A DNA stretch of 64,000 nucleotides. Origin: Streptococcus bovimastitidis (lineage in GTDB: Bacteria; Bacillota; Bacilli; Lactobacillales; Streptococcaceae). This document shows, piece after piece, positions 35,029 through 44,518 of this stretch. The DNA is taken from assembly GCF_001885095.1 (NCBI RefSeq), contig NZ_LZDD01000002.1, positions 372,001 to 436,000 of the forward strand, given 5' to 3'. A model generated the notes under the pieces. That model was not told the DNA's origin and made no database searches. It saw only the letters and a list, made by a program, of their open reading frames with translations. Position 1 is the first letter of the stretch. The number at the start of each line of letters is the position of its first letter. The translations under genes and the position numbers were made by a program.

Positions 35029-36924
35029 TTACCAAATAATAACCCGGTCTTCCGGACGACGCCACATCAAGTCACCTTCAGTAATCCCAAATTCTTGATG
35101 GAAATCATCAAAGTTGGTTAATGTAACATTTGTTCGCCACTCACCTGGAGCATGGACATCAACAGTTGCCATCATTTGCATAAATTCAGGACGGGCTTTC
35201 ATTCGCCAAATACGAGCAAAGTTAATGAAGAATTCACGCGCTGAAAAATCACTTTCTTTCTTAGCCGCTTCTAAAGAACAAGCAACACCACCTAAGTCAG
35301 CAACGTTTTCCGAAACAGTTAATTTACCATTAACCTTAGCGCCATATGAGTCTAAGCCGTCAAATTGCTCAACAACCTTATCAGTTCTCTCTTTAAAGGC
35401 ACTATAGTCTGCCTCAGTCCACCAGTCTTTCAATGAGCCATGTTCGTCGAATGATGCACCATTGGTATCAAAAGCATGTGAAATCTCATGGGCAATAACC
35501 GCACCGATACCACCATAGTTGGCAGAAGAACTTTGTTCGAGTGAATAGAAAGGTGCTTGTAAAATAGCTGCTGGGAAAACAATTTGATTCTGTTGTGGAT
35601 CATAGTAAGCATTGACCATGTGAGCTGGCATATGCCATTCTTTGCGATCTACAGGTTTATTCCACTTACTCCAACTATGTGCAATTGAGATAGCTGCTAA
35701 TTTTTGCGCATTTTCAACTAATGATAAGTTTTCATCAATAATCTTTTTAGCATAGGTTTCAGGCAATTGTTCTGGGTAACCAATATGTGGGGTAATCACG
35801 TTCAATTTCACGATTGCTTTCTCACGTGTTGATTCTGCCAGCCAGTCGGCCTTTTCCAAACGTGCTTTATAGACATCAATCATAGTTGCAACCTTAGCTT
35901 CCACATCAGCTTTTGCTTTTGCCGAAAAATGACCATCAGCATACCAAAGGCCTAAAGCCTGACTGTATGGGCCTTGAGCTAGATAATAAGCCGCTTTTTT
36001 CTTATTCATAGCTTGTGGTGTACCTGATAGCGCACGGCCATAAACACCTGATTCAACCCGAATAGCATCAGTTAGATAAGAATTATAAGCATTAGTGGCC
36101 CCGATAATCAAGTCTGCCTTCAACAAGTCCCAATTAGATTCTGAATAGTATTGAGACGCAAATTGGGTCCAGAAGCGTTCCTCAGGAACGATAACTTTAT
36201 CTGGCACCTGACCCAAAATTTGAGTAAAGATGGCATCTAAAGGCAATTCTGGAGCTAATTTAGTGAAGTCTGCCCATTCATAAGGATGGTAAAGTTTAAC
36301 ATATTCAGACGATTCTTCTTGAGAAAGAACATATTGAGCCACTTGCTTGTCCAGTTCAAGTGTTTTATCTAATAAGTCTGAAATTTCTTCTTCTGAAAAA
36401 TTAAAATTCCGCAGAATTTTTTCTTGCGATTGGCGCCAAACCTGACGCAATTCATCGGCCTTTTCGTGCCCTTCAACATAATAAGTTGTGTCTGGAAGTA
36501 AAATAGAAGGAGCTTCCGCCCAAAGAACATTAAGTTGGGCATTCATAAAGTCAGGAGCAACACCAAATGGGAAGAGATTAGGTTTCCCTACCATCTCATA
36601 ATCTGCAATCTTAGCCGCAAAATCAGCAAAGCTTTCTAAAGCTTGGTATTCCTCAATCAAAGGCAAGACAGGAGCAACACCCACTTCTTCACGCTTATCG
36701 TAGTCAGAAGTCATCTTATGCCACTTAACAAAGTTGGCTAAAATATCGCCCTCAGGCAAGTTTTTACCCTCAAGCCATTGATCCGTTGTCTCAAGCATCA
36801 AGTTTTCAATTTCATCAGCCAAGTCAGAGAAGCCACCCGTTCTTGGTTTATCATCAGGAATCACAGCTGTCTCAGCCCATTCCCCATTAACAGCTTCATA
36901 AAAATTCTCTTTATAATCGACCAT
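35029..36924 (-). CDS. pepO: M13 endopeptidase PepO
   Basis: A 631-aa neprilysin-type zinc endopeptidase. The metal site is HEISH within GAVIAHEISHAFDTNG, with the third ligand in ENVADLGG, both intact. NAYYDPQQNQIVFPAAILQAPFY, the NAYY substrate-binding motif, is present and the C-terminus FGITEGDLMWRRPEDRVIIW is the conserved CxxW-like end of the family without the cysteine. No signal peptide is visible, although streptococcal PepO is often found outside the cell, where it can degrade peptides and bind host proteins. I start at the second of two adjacent ATGs, better spaced from AAAAGGAG. Confidence 0.95.
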   Translation of the reverse strand: MVDYKENFYEAVNGEWAETAVIPDDKPRTGGFSDLADEIENLMLETTDQWLEGKNLPEGDILANFVKWHKMTSDYDKREEVGVAPVLPLIEEYQALESFADFAAKIADYEMVGKPNLFPFGVAPDFMNAQLNVLWAEAPSILLPDTTYYVEGHEKADELRQVWRQSQEKILRNFNFSEEEISDLLDKTLELDKQVAQYVLSQEESSEYVKLYHPYEWADFTKLAPELPLDAIFTQILGQVPDKVIVPEERFWTQFASQYYSESNWDLLKADLIIGATNAYNSYLTDAIRVESGVYGRALSGTPQAMNKKKAAYYLAQGPYSQALGLWYADGHFSAKAKADVEAKVATMIDVYKARLEKADWLAESTREKAIVKLNVITPHIGYPEQLPETYAKKIIDENLSLVENAQKLAAISIAHSWSKWNKPVDRKEWHMPAHMVNAYYDPQQNQIVFPAAILQAPFYSLEQSSSANYGGIGAVIAHEISHAFDTNGASFDEHGSLKDWWTEADYSAFKERTDKVVEQFDGLDSYGAKVNGKLTVSENVADLGGVACSLEAAKKESDFSAREFFINFARIWRMKARPEFMQMMATVDVHAPGEWRTNVTLTNFDDFHQEFGITEGDLMWRRPEDRVIIW

Positions 36925-37087
36925 CATGTCTCCTTTTCTATTCTCCTAAAACATAGGAGTATCATCTCTCCCATTGTACCAAAAAAGCTCTTTAATTGCA
37001 TTTTTACATCTATCTCTATTATCTGTATTTTAATTCTTTAAAAACTCAACTTCCGCATCATCCTATCTAATTTTGTAATAACAAATT

Positions 37088-37126
37088 ATTTTAAAAGCAA
37101 TGTCCTCGTAGACATTGCTTTTAAAA
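37088..37126 (-). terminator. Terminator of the transketolase-PTS operon
   Basis: TTAAAAGCAATGTC-6nt-GACATTGCTTTTAA, 25 bp after the stop of the last gene; near-symmetric. Confidence 0.85.
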
Positions 37127-37149
37127 AAGAAATATATTTCGAATATCCA

Positions 37150-38076
37150 TCATTCAATCAATTCACGTATTTTTTTAGAAATAGCACTTTGGGACAATCC
37201 ATAATATTGCAATAGGTAATCTACTTTTCCCACTTGACCAAATGATTCATCTATTCCCATTCGATGAACACGTGTATCAGCATCATCTCCCATTAGTTCA
37301 CAGATAGCACTACCTATTCCTCCAATTCTATTATGGTTTTCAATGGTTACAATAATCTTTCCTTTCAATTCATCTCTTAATCCATCTGGCAGAGGCTTGA
37401 TTCTAAAGAGATCAATAAGTCCTACCTTAAAACCTTCCTCAGCAAGTCTATCAACAACCTCTGATGCTTCTGCCACCATAATACCAGAAGCAACTACTAC
37501 AATATCTTGACCTTGTCGTAAAGAAATATATCCTTTTTTAAAATCTTCATGTCCTTTATAAACCGGCTTTGGAGATTTCCTTGTTGTTCGGATGTAAGAT
37601 AACCCTTCTAAATCTAATGTCTCTTTCAGAACTGCCTCAAATTGAATATCATCACTAACTTCATATAAAGTTGTGTTTGGGATTAACCGAATAAGACCTA
37701 GTTCTTCAAAAGGCATATGAGTTCCACCATTCATCTCAGCCGTAACTCCCGCATCTGAACCAATAATAGTTGCTTTCAAACGAGCGTAACCTAAAGAAAT
37801 AAATAGCTGATCAAAAACACGACGACTTGCAAAAGGGCCAAAGGTATGAACATAAGGATGAAATCCTTTAACAGAAAGACCGGCAGCTAAACCAATCATT
37901 TGCGCTTCCATGATACCAAGATTAACATAACGTTTCCCAAAATCTGCTGCTAGGCTATTGGTTGACATCGAACTTGATAAATCTGCTTCTAAGACAAGTA
38001 AGTCTTTATGGGTGTTATTGGCTTCTTTTAAAAAGTCACGATATACATGGCGCATTTCTTTACTGTTTCTCGTCAT
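37150..38076 (-). CDS. Transketolase, C-terminal subunit
   Basis: A 308-aa protein equal to the pyrimidine-binding and C-terminal domains of transketolase. LVLEADLSSS, FGPFASRRVFDQLFISLGYARLKATIIGSDAGVTAEMNGGTHMPFEELGLIR are typical of split transketolases; the glutamate that activates thiamine diphosphate is in this region. It pairs with the N-terminal subunit gene just upstream, which it overlaps by 4 bp (ATGA). Together they should form a two-subunit transketolase or a closely related TPP enzyme for the pentose made by the linked PTS pathway. Confidence 0.88.
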   Translation of the reverse strand: MTRNSKEMRHVYRDFLKEANNTHKDLLVLEADLSSSMSTNSLAADFGKRYVNLGIMEAQMIGLAAGLSVKGFHPYVHTFGPFASRRVFDQLFISLGYARLKATIIGSDAGVTAEMNGGTHMPFEELGLIRLIPNTTLYEVSDDIQFEAVLKETLDLEGLSYIRTTRKSPKPVYKGHEDFKKGYISLRQGQDIVVVASGIMVAEASEVVDRLAEEGFKVGLIDLFRIKPLPDGLRDELKGKIIVTIENHNRIGGIGSAICELMGDDADTRVHRMGIDESFGQVGKVDYLLQYYGLSQSAISKKIRELIE

Positions 38077-38930
38077 TCTATCACCCCCATTTGCTGTTGC
38101 ATATCTTTAACAATTTCTTCTAGCATCGCTTTTTCACTCTGACTTGGACGTAAATGATGGTTTGATGCCATGTTTTCAATTTCTTTGACGCCTTGGCCTT
38201 TGACCGTATCGAGAACAATACATTTTGGTTTTTCTGAGGCGCTATTTTTGAAATCCATTAGAGCTTGATGGATAACTGCGATATTTTGTCCATCAACTCG
38301 TATAGCATCAAAACCAAAGGCTTCAAATTTAGCTACAAAATCCCCACTTTGACAAATTTCTGATGTTAATCCATCTAACTGTTTTTTGTTATCATCAACG
38401 AAAACAATGAGATTTGATAATTTTTGATGAGCAGCAAATTGGATAGCCTCCCAACATTGTCCCTCATTTAACTCTCCATCACCAACAATGGTATAGGTTA
38501 CAAAGGGCTCCTGGTTTATTTTTTGACCATATGCAATTCCTGTAGCTGCACTAATCCCCTGTCCTAATGAACCGGTTGTCATATCTACACCAGGCGTCAA
38601 ATTACGATCTGGATGGGAAGGAAGACGCGTTCCATTCGTATTTAAAGAGAATAAAAACGATTTGTCAAAAAAGCCTTTTAGATATAAGGTACTGTATAAA
38701 GCTGGCCCAGCATGACCCTTCGATAAGACAAAATAATCCCGTTCTTTTTTCGCAAATAGTTCTGGCGTCATTGGCATGACGTCTCCATAGAGAACTGCTA
38801 AAGTTTCTACAACCGAAAGACTTCCTCCATAATGACCAAAGCCAAGATGATTAAGGCTTTCGAGAATCGTCAAGCGAATTTGATTCGCAAAAACTTGTAA
38901 TTCTTGTAATTTATCTTCGCTTAAAGGCAT
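38073..38930 (-). CDS. Transketolase, N-terminal subunit
   Basis: A 285-aa TPP-binding domain. The thiamine diphosphate motif is GDGELNEGQCWEA followed by VFVDDNKKQLDG; the substrate and cofactor histidines appear in SLNHLGFGHYGGSLS, SKGHAGPALYS and TGSLGQGIS. It is followed by the C-terminal subunit with an overlap. The split form is common beside ascorbate- or pentitol-type PTS genes in Firmicutes. The housekeeping full-length transketolase must lie elsewhere. It lies 2 bp downstream of the permease gene. Confidence 0.9.
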   Translation of the reverse strand: MPLSEDKLQELQVFANQIRLTILESLNHLGFGHYGGSLSVVETLAVLYGDVMPMTPELFAKKERDYFVLSKGHAGPALYSTLYLKGFFDKSFLFSLNTNGTRLPSHPDRNLTPGVDMTTGSLGQGISAATGIAYGQKINQEPFVTYTIVGDGELNEGQCWEAIQFAAHQKLSNLIVFVDDNKKQLDGLTSEICQSGDFVAKFEAFGFDAIRVDGQNIAVIHQALMDFKNSASEKPKCIVLDTVKGQGVKEIENMASNHHLRPSQSEKAMLEEIVKDMQQQMGVIE

Positions 38931-38932
38931 TC

Positions 38933-40276
38933 TTATACCTCCTTAGTTTTCTCTTTACCAATAAATGATACAAGTACTAATCCCACTAAAATGGCAACTA
39001 GACCGATAGCAATGGTCATTGATCCTCCCATTTTGTTGAGAGCTCCTAAAATAATACCAGTCAAACCGAAATCAGCATCTGAGAAGGTAGAGCCTTCAAA
39101 TCCAAGACCACCGAGAACAGGCATTAAGAAAATTGGAAGGTAACTAATAAGGACACCTTGCATAAAGGCACCCACTGTAGCACCTTTAACGCCACCAGAA
39201 GCATTTCCGATAACACCAGCTGTAGCACCACAGAAGAAGTGAGGGACAACACCTGGAAGAATAACTGTTGTTCCCGTTAAGATCATAATAGCCATACTCA
39301 CCAAGCCACCCGCAAAACTTGAAATAAAACCTAGTAAAACAGCATTAGGTGCATATGGATAAACAATTGGACAATCCAAAGCAGGTTTGGAATTTGGAAC
39401 CAACTTTTCTGAGATTCCTTTAAAGGCAGGAACAATTTCACCTAAGATTAAACGAACTCCAGCAAGGATAACGAAGACACCAGCGGCAAATTGACCAGCT
39501 AGCTGAAGAGCATAGACTAGACCATGTGTGCCATTACTCAATTCCTTAGCAATCCATGCTGGACCAGCAAAGATAGCAACAATCAAATAAATGATAGTCA
39601 TTGAAATAGTGATACTTACTGTACTATCACGTAAGAAAGATAAACTTTTTGGAAATATGATATCTTCTGTTGATTTTGATTTATCTCCAACTAAACCACC
39701 AATAGTCCCACTCAACCAATAACCAAGAGAACTAAAGTGTCCTAAAGCGACCTTATCATTGCCCGTCAATTGAACCATAAATTTTTGAACAAATGCAGGA
39801 GACACACTCATGATAATTCCCAAAGCAAGTCCACCAAAAATAATCAAGGTAGCTGATTTAAAACCAGAAACAGTCATAATGACAGCTATCATGCAGGCCA
39901 TATATAATGTATGGTGACCAGTTAAAAAGATGTATTTAAATTTTGTGAAACGGGAAATCAAAATGTTGAAAATCATACCTGCAAACATAATTAATGCCGT
40001 AGCTGATCCATATTTTGTTAAAGCGACAGCCACAATAGCTTCATTATTTGGAACGACCCCTGAAAGATTAAAGGCATGTTCAAACATAGTACCAAATGGA
40101 TTTAATGAACTTTGAACAATACCAGCTCCGCCAGATACAACTAGAAAACCAACAAAAGTTTTGATGCCACCTTTAACAATGTTAGGAGTGTCTTTTTTTT
40201 GCAATAGAAGACCAATAATAGCAATTAGAGCTACTAAAATAGCTGGGGTACTTGCTATATCAACTAAAAATTTCAT
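38933..40276 (-). CDS. PTS EIIC permease of the ascorbate (SgaT/UlaA) family
   Basis: A 447-aa polytopic permease. It resembles UlaA in the N-terminal GIKTFVGFLVVSGGAGIVQ and in LTGNDKVALGHFSSLGYWLSG, where the substrate site lies. About ten hydrophobic segments are visible. It works with the EIIB just upstream. The substrate is unknown; the downstream transketolase hints at a pentitol, pentose or sugar acid that enters metabolism as a ketopentose phosphate. It differs clearly from the UlaA of this window (38-40% by eye at best). Confidence 0.85.
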   Translation of the reverse strand: MKFLVDIASTPAILVALIAIIGLLLQKKDTPNIVKGGIKTFVGFLVVSGGAGIVQSSLNPFGTMFEHAFNLSGVVPNNEAIVAVALTKYGSATALIMFAGMIFNILISRFTKFKYIFLTGHHTLYMACMIAVIMTVSGFKSATLIIFGGLALGIIMSVSPAFVQKFMVQLTGNDKVALGHFSSLGYWLSGTIGGLVGDKSKSTEDIIFPKSLSFLRDSTVSITISMTIIYLIVAIFAGPAWIAKELSNGTHGLVYALQLAGQFAAGVFVILAGVRLILGEIVPAFKGISEKLVPNSKPALDCPIVYPYAPNAVLLGFISSFAGGLVSMAIMILTGTTVILPGVVPHFFCGATAGVIGNASGGVKGATVGAFMQGVLISYLPIFLMPVLGGLGFEGSTFSDADFGLTGIILGALNKMGGSMTIAIGLVAILVGLVLVSFIGKEKTKEV

Positions 40277-40288
40277 GATTTCCTCCTT

Positions 40289-40573
40289 TTAAATAAGTCC
40301 TTTTTCTTGGCAGATTGCAGTTACTAATTCTCTTAATTCATCCATATCAATAATACTATTCAAAATGCGAACATCACCTAAATGACCAGCTGAATTTTCC
40401 AAATCTCGTCCAACAATCCACACATCAGCTACTGAAGGATCCGCTCCACCTAAATCATAGTGCTCTACTTCAACCTCTGTTACACCCAAATCTTTCAAAA
40501 TTGATTCAATATTCATCTGAACCATAAAACTTGATCCTAAACCTGAACCACATGCAGTACCAATTCTTAACAT
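40289..40573 (-). CDS. PTS EIIB component of the ascorbate (SgaB/UlaB) family
   Basis: A 94-aa EIIB. The phosphocysteine is C8 in MLRIGTACGSGLGSS. It transfers phosphate to the substrate of the adjacent permease. It lies 12 bp before the permease gene and 4 bp after the PRD regulator. No separate EIIA gene accompanies it, so the phosphate probably comes from the EIIA domain of the regulator or from UlaC-like proteins elsewhere. Confidence 0.88.
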   Translation of the reverse strand: MLRIGTACGSGLGSSFMVQMNIESILKDLGVTEVEVEHYDLGGADPSVADVWIVGRDLENSAGHLGDVRILNSIIDMDELRELVTAICQEKGLI

Positions 40574-40577
40574 AAAT

Positions 40578-42620
40578 TTATGCCTCCTGATTTATTATAT
40601 CTTTTATATCTTGATAACTTCTCGAAGCTAGCAAGACTTCAACTTGCTCCTTCTCTCTTAAAATAGTTGTCAATTGTGACAAAGCCTTTAGGTGTGTCTC
40701 ATTATCCACAGCAGCAATACAAATTAGCAAATATATTTCTTGCTTTGGATCATCTAACAAGTAAATTGGATTTTCCAAAACTAACATTGTCATACCAACA
40801 TCTTGAACACCATCTTCTGGTCTAGCATGTGGAATAGCAATGCCTTTTCCTAAGTTGATAAATGGACCATATTCTTCCACCTTATTAATCATCGCCTGCG
40901 AATAGTCTTTACTAATTTTTCCTTGGTCTAGTAATGGCTGAGCAGCTAAATGAATTGCTTCTTTCCAATTCATTTTTTGTGCACTTGTTTGATAAGTTTT
41001 CTCAGTAATTAATTCGTGCAGCAAGGGCCTCACGTCCTTTCGTATTAAATCTTGTTTAAGTATTTTTCTCAAGGCAAATCGTAGTTCTTTTTCCTTAGTC
41101 ACAGTGGCATAGTGCTTAATGGTGGATAGTATAGTCTCAACGGTTAAATCCTCTTCAGCTATTCCAGGAAAATCTTGACTGACCATATCCACTAGCTGAA
41201 AAGATTGTTCCTCAGACATGACCATGGGGACCAGATAACTAGGTTTATCTCTAGTCAATTTGATAGTAGAAAAAATCATATCGTAATCTTTATGATTCAT
41301 TTGCTCTAACTGGTCAATTCGAGATATTCCTTGAAAACTAAGTTGAGGAAAAAGGATTTTCAGATTGTCTTTCACAATCAAAGAAGAACTAAACCCATTG
41401 GGACATATGATGACTGCCTTATAATGACTTTCAGAAATTGGTTTTTGCTGATAAAGGTAACCTCCAAAATGGAGGACGAAATAAGCAATTTCACTTGTTG
41501 GAATGGGATACCCAACTTCTCTTTCCAAAGGTAATAAAGCCTGACTAACCATATCAAATAACTCTGGATAGTCTTTCTTAATGCGTTGAGTATAGTCGTT
41601 ACAGCTAGATAAGCCAAATTGAAGACGATAGTAGGCTGGAATCAAGTGACGCTCCATACTAGCAATTAACTCTTTTTTATTGTCAAAATTTAAGAGTGAA
41701 ATACCCTCTAAGCAATTAATAATTTCTAAAGTTAAGTTATTAAAATATAGGTCTTTACTATTTTGATCCCCTTCAAAAGAGCCTGATAGTAACAAACTCA
41801 GATAATTTTTTTGAGCATCCTCTAAACCTAAATCAATACCTTCTTGTAACATAATATCAGTGGAAACAAGTTCTATTAAATCTTCAATTTCTTTAGAAAT
41901 AGGTGCCCGATTATCTTCAATCCTGATGACAGGTCGTTGGTAGCGACTCAATATAAAGATTATTATGTAGAGACACTCTTTTAAACGATTTAGTATGGGA
42001 GACATTTGAAAAGTATGATAGTAATCAGCAACTCTCTTCTCTAATAAATCATAGGAAACCCTATAATCCCATTCAGAGAGAATATAATCCAGAGCCCAAC
42101 GACCATTTGGAGATTGTAGAAGCTCTGTAATAATTTTAATTGCCATGCGATGCTTATCTTCTTCATTACCATGTAAGGTATAACCTAGTTGGCGTGAGTA
42201 AGATAATTGAATCCCATGATTCCTTAACAAAGCTCTCAGTTCTTTTATATCGGTAAGTGTCGTATTCTTACTAACCTTTAAAAAGAATTGATAATGATTA
42301 TTCGAAACAAAGTCCTTTCGACAGAAAGTGTAGAGATAGATAAATGCAATCCGTTCTTCTTGTGCTAATGCAATATGCTCAGAATCTAGCAACCTAAAAA
42401 TAAGTTGAGACTTGTTTTCAAGTTCTTTTGCTAGACTATAATTGCCTTTATTTAAGATAATTTTAGGCAAATCTCGCTCTTGGAAAAAGTCATTAATTAC
42501 CTCAATTTCTTCTGTTAAAACCTTTATGGGATACTTAGTTTTGACGGATAACTCATAAAGAGATAGTTGTTGATTTCTAATGAGTGTCATCAGTATTACC
42601 AGTGATTTATTATCAACCAT
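40578..42620 (-). CDS. PRD-containing PTS regulator (BglG/MtlR type) with EIIB- and EIIA-like domains
   Basis: A 680-aa multidomain regulator. N-terminal winged helix DNA-binding domains (about 1-150) are followed by two PRDs (about 180-290 and 300-400), an EIIB-like domain with AVIICPNGFSSSLIVKD (about 405-490) and a C-terminal EIIA with H598 in IPHARPEDGV. Phosphorylation by PTS proteins at PRDs and these domains would set its activity as an activator. It is the first gene of the operon, so it controls its own transport system. Since the operon encodes no free EIIA, this domain may also be the catalytic phosphodonor. Start ATG lies after GGTC. Confidence 0.85.
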   Translation of the reverse strand: MVDNKSLVILMTLIRNQQLSLYELSVKTKYPIKVLTEEIEVINDFFQERDLPKIILNKGNYSLAKELENKSQLIFRLLDSEHIALAQEERIAFIYLYTFCRKDFVSNNHYQFFLKVSKNTTLTDIKELRALLRNHGIQLSYSRQLGYTLHGNEEDKHRMAIKIITELLQSPNGRWALDYILSEWDYRVSYDLLEKRVADYYHTFQMSPILNRLKECLYIIIFILSRYQRPVIRIEDNRAPISKEIEDLIELVSTDIMLQEGIDLGLEDAQKNYLSLLLSGSFEGDQNSKDLYFNNLTLEIINCLEGISLLNFDNKKELIASMERHLIPAYYRLQFGLSSCNDYTQRIKKDYPELFDMVSQALLPLEREVGYPIPTSEIAYFVLHFGGYLYQQKPISESHYKAVIICPNGFSSSLIVKDNLKILFPQLSFQGISRIDQLEQMNHKDYDMIFSTIKLTRDKPSYLVPMVMSEEQSFQLVDMVSQDFPGIAEEDLTVETILSTIKHYATVTKEKELRFALRKILKQDLIRKDVRPLLHELITEKTYQTSAQKMNWKEAIHLAAQPLLDQGKISKDYSQAMINKVEEYGPFINLGKGIAIPHARPEDGVQDVGMTMLVLENPIYLLDDPKQEIYLLICIAAVDNETHLKALSQLTTILREKEQVEVLLASRSYQDIKDIINQEA

Positions 42621-42675
42621 GACCTTGCCTTTCCTATTTCATTTTAGCCTATTGTACCATTAGAGCCAAGACCCT

Positions 42676-42742
42676 ATTGAGCACAATTTTGACCATTCAT
42701 CATTAACGTCAGATTGTGCTCAATGCAGATAGTCATATTATA
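42676..42742 (-). promoter_or_regulatory. Promoter and long inverted repeat before the PRD regulator
   Basis: TATAAT at 42737-42742 (minus). Perfect 12-bp arms ATTGAGCACAAT (42676-42687) and ATTGTGCTCAAT (42713-42724) are separated by 25 nt and lie downstream of the promoter, in the leader. Operator for the PRD regulator or a leader hairpin. Confidence 0.65.
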
Positions 42743-42768
42743 CATTGGAAAGAGCAAGTTGAGAATAA

Positions 42769-42816
42769 TAAAAAGCCTTCCAACTAGTTAATGACAACTA
42801 GTCAGAAAGCTTTTTC
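42769..42816 (-). terminator. Terminator of treC
   Basis: Minus-strand AAAAAGCTTTCTGACTAGTTG pairs with AACTAGTTGGAAGGCTTTTT; it follows the treC stop at once. Confidence 0.88.
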
Positions 42817-42825
42817 ATTTTGAAT

Positions 42826-44454
42826 TTATTTTCCTAAAATAGCAATTGTTTGATAAGCTTTGAGGGTAAGCTTTTGACCCACAGTTGCTTCACCAGTATA
42901 GTTACTAATCAACACTTGGCCATTTTGATAAGCTTCCTCTAAATCTAAAGTCACTTGATCAGCATAGAAGTTGTTTAGAACCAAGAGTTTTTGGTCATCT
43001 AAATGACGCTCAAAGGCATAGACACTTGTGCTGTCCTTGTAAGTAGCCTTATAATCACCTTCAGCAATCAGTGGCATTTCCTTACGAAGTTTAATCAGTT
43101 GCTGATAGAACGGGAAAATTTTACCTTTTTTCTCATTTTCAACATTGATTTCTTGATATGATTTACCGGCTTTCAACCATGGTGTGCCTGTGGTGAATCC
43201 AGCATTTTCGCTACCATCCCACTGCATTGGCGTCCGTGAATTATCGCGGGACTTGGCTTGGATAATGGCAAAAGCTTGCTCGGGCGTTTTACCCTCATTC
43301 AACATGATTTGGTAGGCATTTAAACTTTCAATATCGACATAATCTGCCATGGAACTATAATCCGGATCAATCATCCCAATTTCTTCTCCCATATAGATGT
43401 AAGGTGTCCCACGCGACAAATGAATCGATGCCGCCAACATGGTCGCCCCTTCATTCCGGAAGTTTTTCACGTCAACAAAACGGTTTAGCGCTCTTGGTTG
43501 ATCATGGTTATTGTAGAACAAGGCATTCCATCCGTCCCCCTTGCTCATTCCCTCACCCCATGAATGGAAGAGATCGCGTAACGCGACAAAATCAAAGTCC
43601 ATGATTGTCCACTTTTGGCCATCCAAATAATCCACTTTCAAATGGTGGAAATTAAAGGCCATTGAAAGCTCCTCGCGTTCTGGAGCAGTATAAAGAATAC
43701 AATTTTCAATAGTTGTCGCTGACATTTCACCAACTGTCATGAAGGAACTATCTTGACCAAAGCTGGCATTATTCATCATTTTAAGGTAGTCATGCGTGAT
43801 AGGACGGTCAGTATATGCAGGTTTACCATCATTGACCGGGCAATCAACCAACTCTTCGTCTTTACCAATTAAATTAATCACATCAAAACGGAAGCCTTTA
43901 ACACCCTTATCACGCCAGAAATTAACCACTTTAAAGAGTTCTTCACGAACATTTGGATTACGCCAATTTAAATCAGCCTGTGTGACATCAAATAAATGGA
44001 GATAATATTTACCTGTATTACCAAAAGGAGCCCAAGCATTGCCACCAAATTTGGAAACCCAATCCGTTGGTTGGTCACGAAGAATAAAGAAGTCTTGGTA
44101 GTACTCATCCCCTGCCAAAGCTTTTTGGAACCACTCATGTTCTGTCGAACAATGGTTTAGTACCATATCCAGCATGAAATCAATGCCAAGATCTTGCCCA
44201 ACAGCAATCAATTCTTCAAAATCAGCCATTGTACCAAAATCAGGATTGACAGCAGTATAATCTGCAACATCATATCCGTTATCCCTTTGAGGACTTGGAT
44301 AAAATGGATTTAACCAAATCATGTCAATACCCAGTTCTTTCAAGTAAGGCATTTTTTCAATAATCCCTTTTAAATCACCGACACCATTACCACTAGTGTC
44401 CTTATAAGATTTAGGGTAAATTTGATAGACAACTTTACGTTTATCGATAGTCAT
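42826..44454 (-). CDS. treC: Trehalose-6-phosphate hydrolase (TreC)
   Basis: A 542-aa GH13 glycosidase that cuts trehalose-6-phosphate to glucose and glucose-6-phosphate. Family landmarks are DMVLNHCSTEHEWF, the nucleophile Asp in GFRFDVINLIGK, the acid Glu in MTVGEMS and NNHDQPRAL. Its place beside the trehalose PTS and TreR fixes the substrate; by sequence alone an oligo-1,6-glucosidase (DexB type) would also fit. A strong hairpin lies between treP and treC without a U run, which probably protects or processes the mRNA. Confidence 0.93.
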   Translation of the reverse strand: MTIDKRKVVYQIYPKSYKDTSGNGVGDLKGIIEKMPYLKELGIDMIWLNPFYPSPQRDNGYDVADYTAVNPDFGTMADFEELIAVGQDLGIDFMLDMVLNHCSTEHEWFQKALAGDEYYQDFFILRDQPTDWVSKFGGNAWAPFGNTGKYYLHLFDVTQADLNWRNPNVREELFKVVNFWRDKGVKGFRFDVINLIGKDEELVDCPVNDGKPAYTDRPITHDYLKMMNNASFGQDSSFMTVGEMSATTIENCILYTAPEREELSMAFNFHHLKVDYLDGQKWTIMDFDFVALRDLFHSWGEGMSKGDGWNALFYNNHDQPRALNRFVDVKNFRNEGATMLAASIHLSRGTPYIYMGEEIGMIDPDYSSMADYVDIESLNAYQIMLNEGKTPEQAFAIIQAKSRDNSRTPMQWDGSENAGFTTGTPWLKAGKSYQEINVENEKKGKIFPFYQQLIKLRKEMPLIAEGDYKATYKDSTSVYAFERHLDDQKLLVLNNFYADQVTLDLEEAYQNGQVLISNYTGEATVGQKLTLKAYQTIAILGK

Positions 44455-44474
44455 AGGTTTCCTTTCCCTTAAAT

Positions 44475-44506
44475 GACATCAGGAACTGTTACCAGTTCCT
44501 GATGTC
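44475..44506 (-). other. Stable hairpin between treP and treC
   Basis: Perfect 14-bp stem GACATCAGGAACTG / CAGTTCCTGATGTC with a 4-nt loop. On the minus strand no U run follows it, so it is more likely an mRNA processing or stability element than a full terminator. Confidence 0.75.
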
Positions 44507-44518
44507 CGTTTTTCAAAC

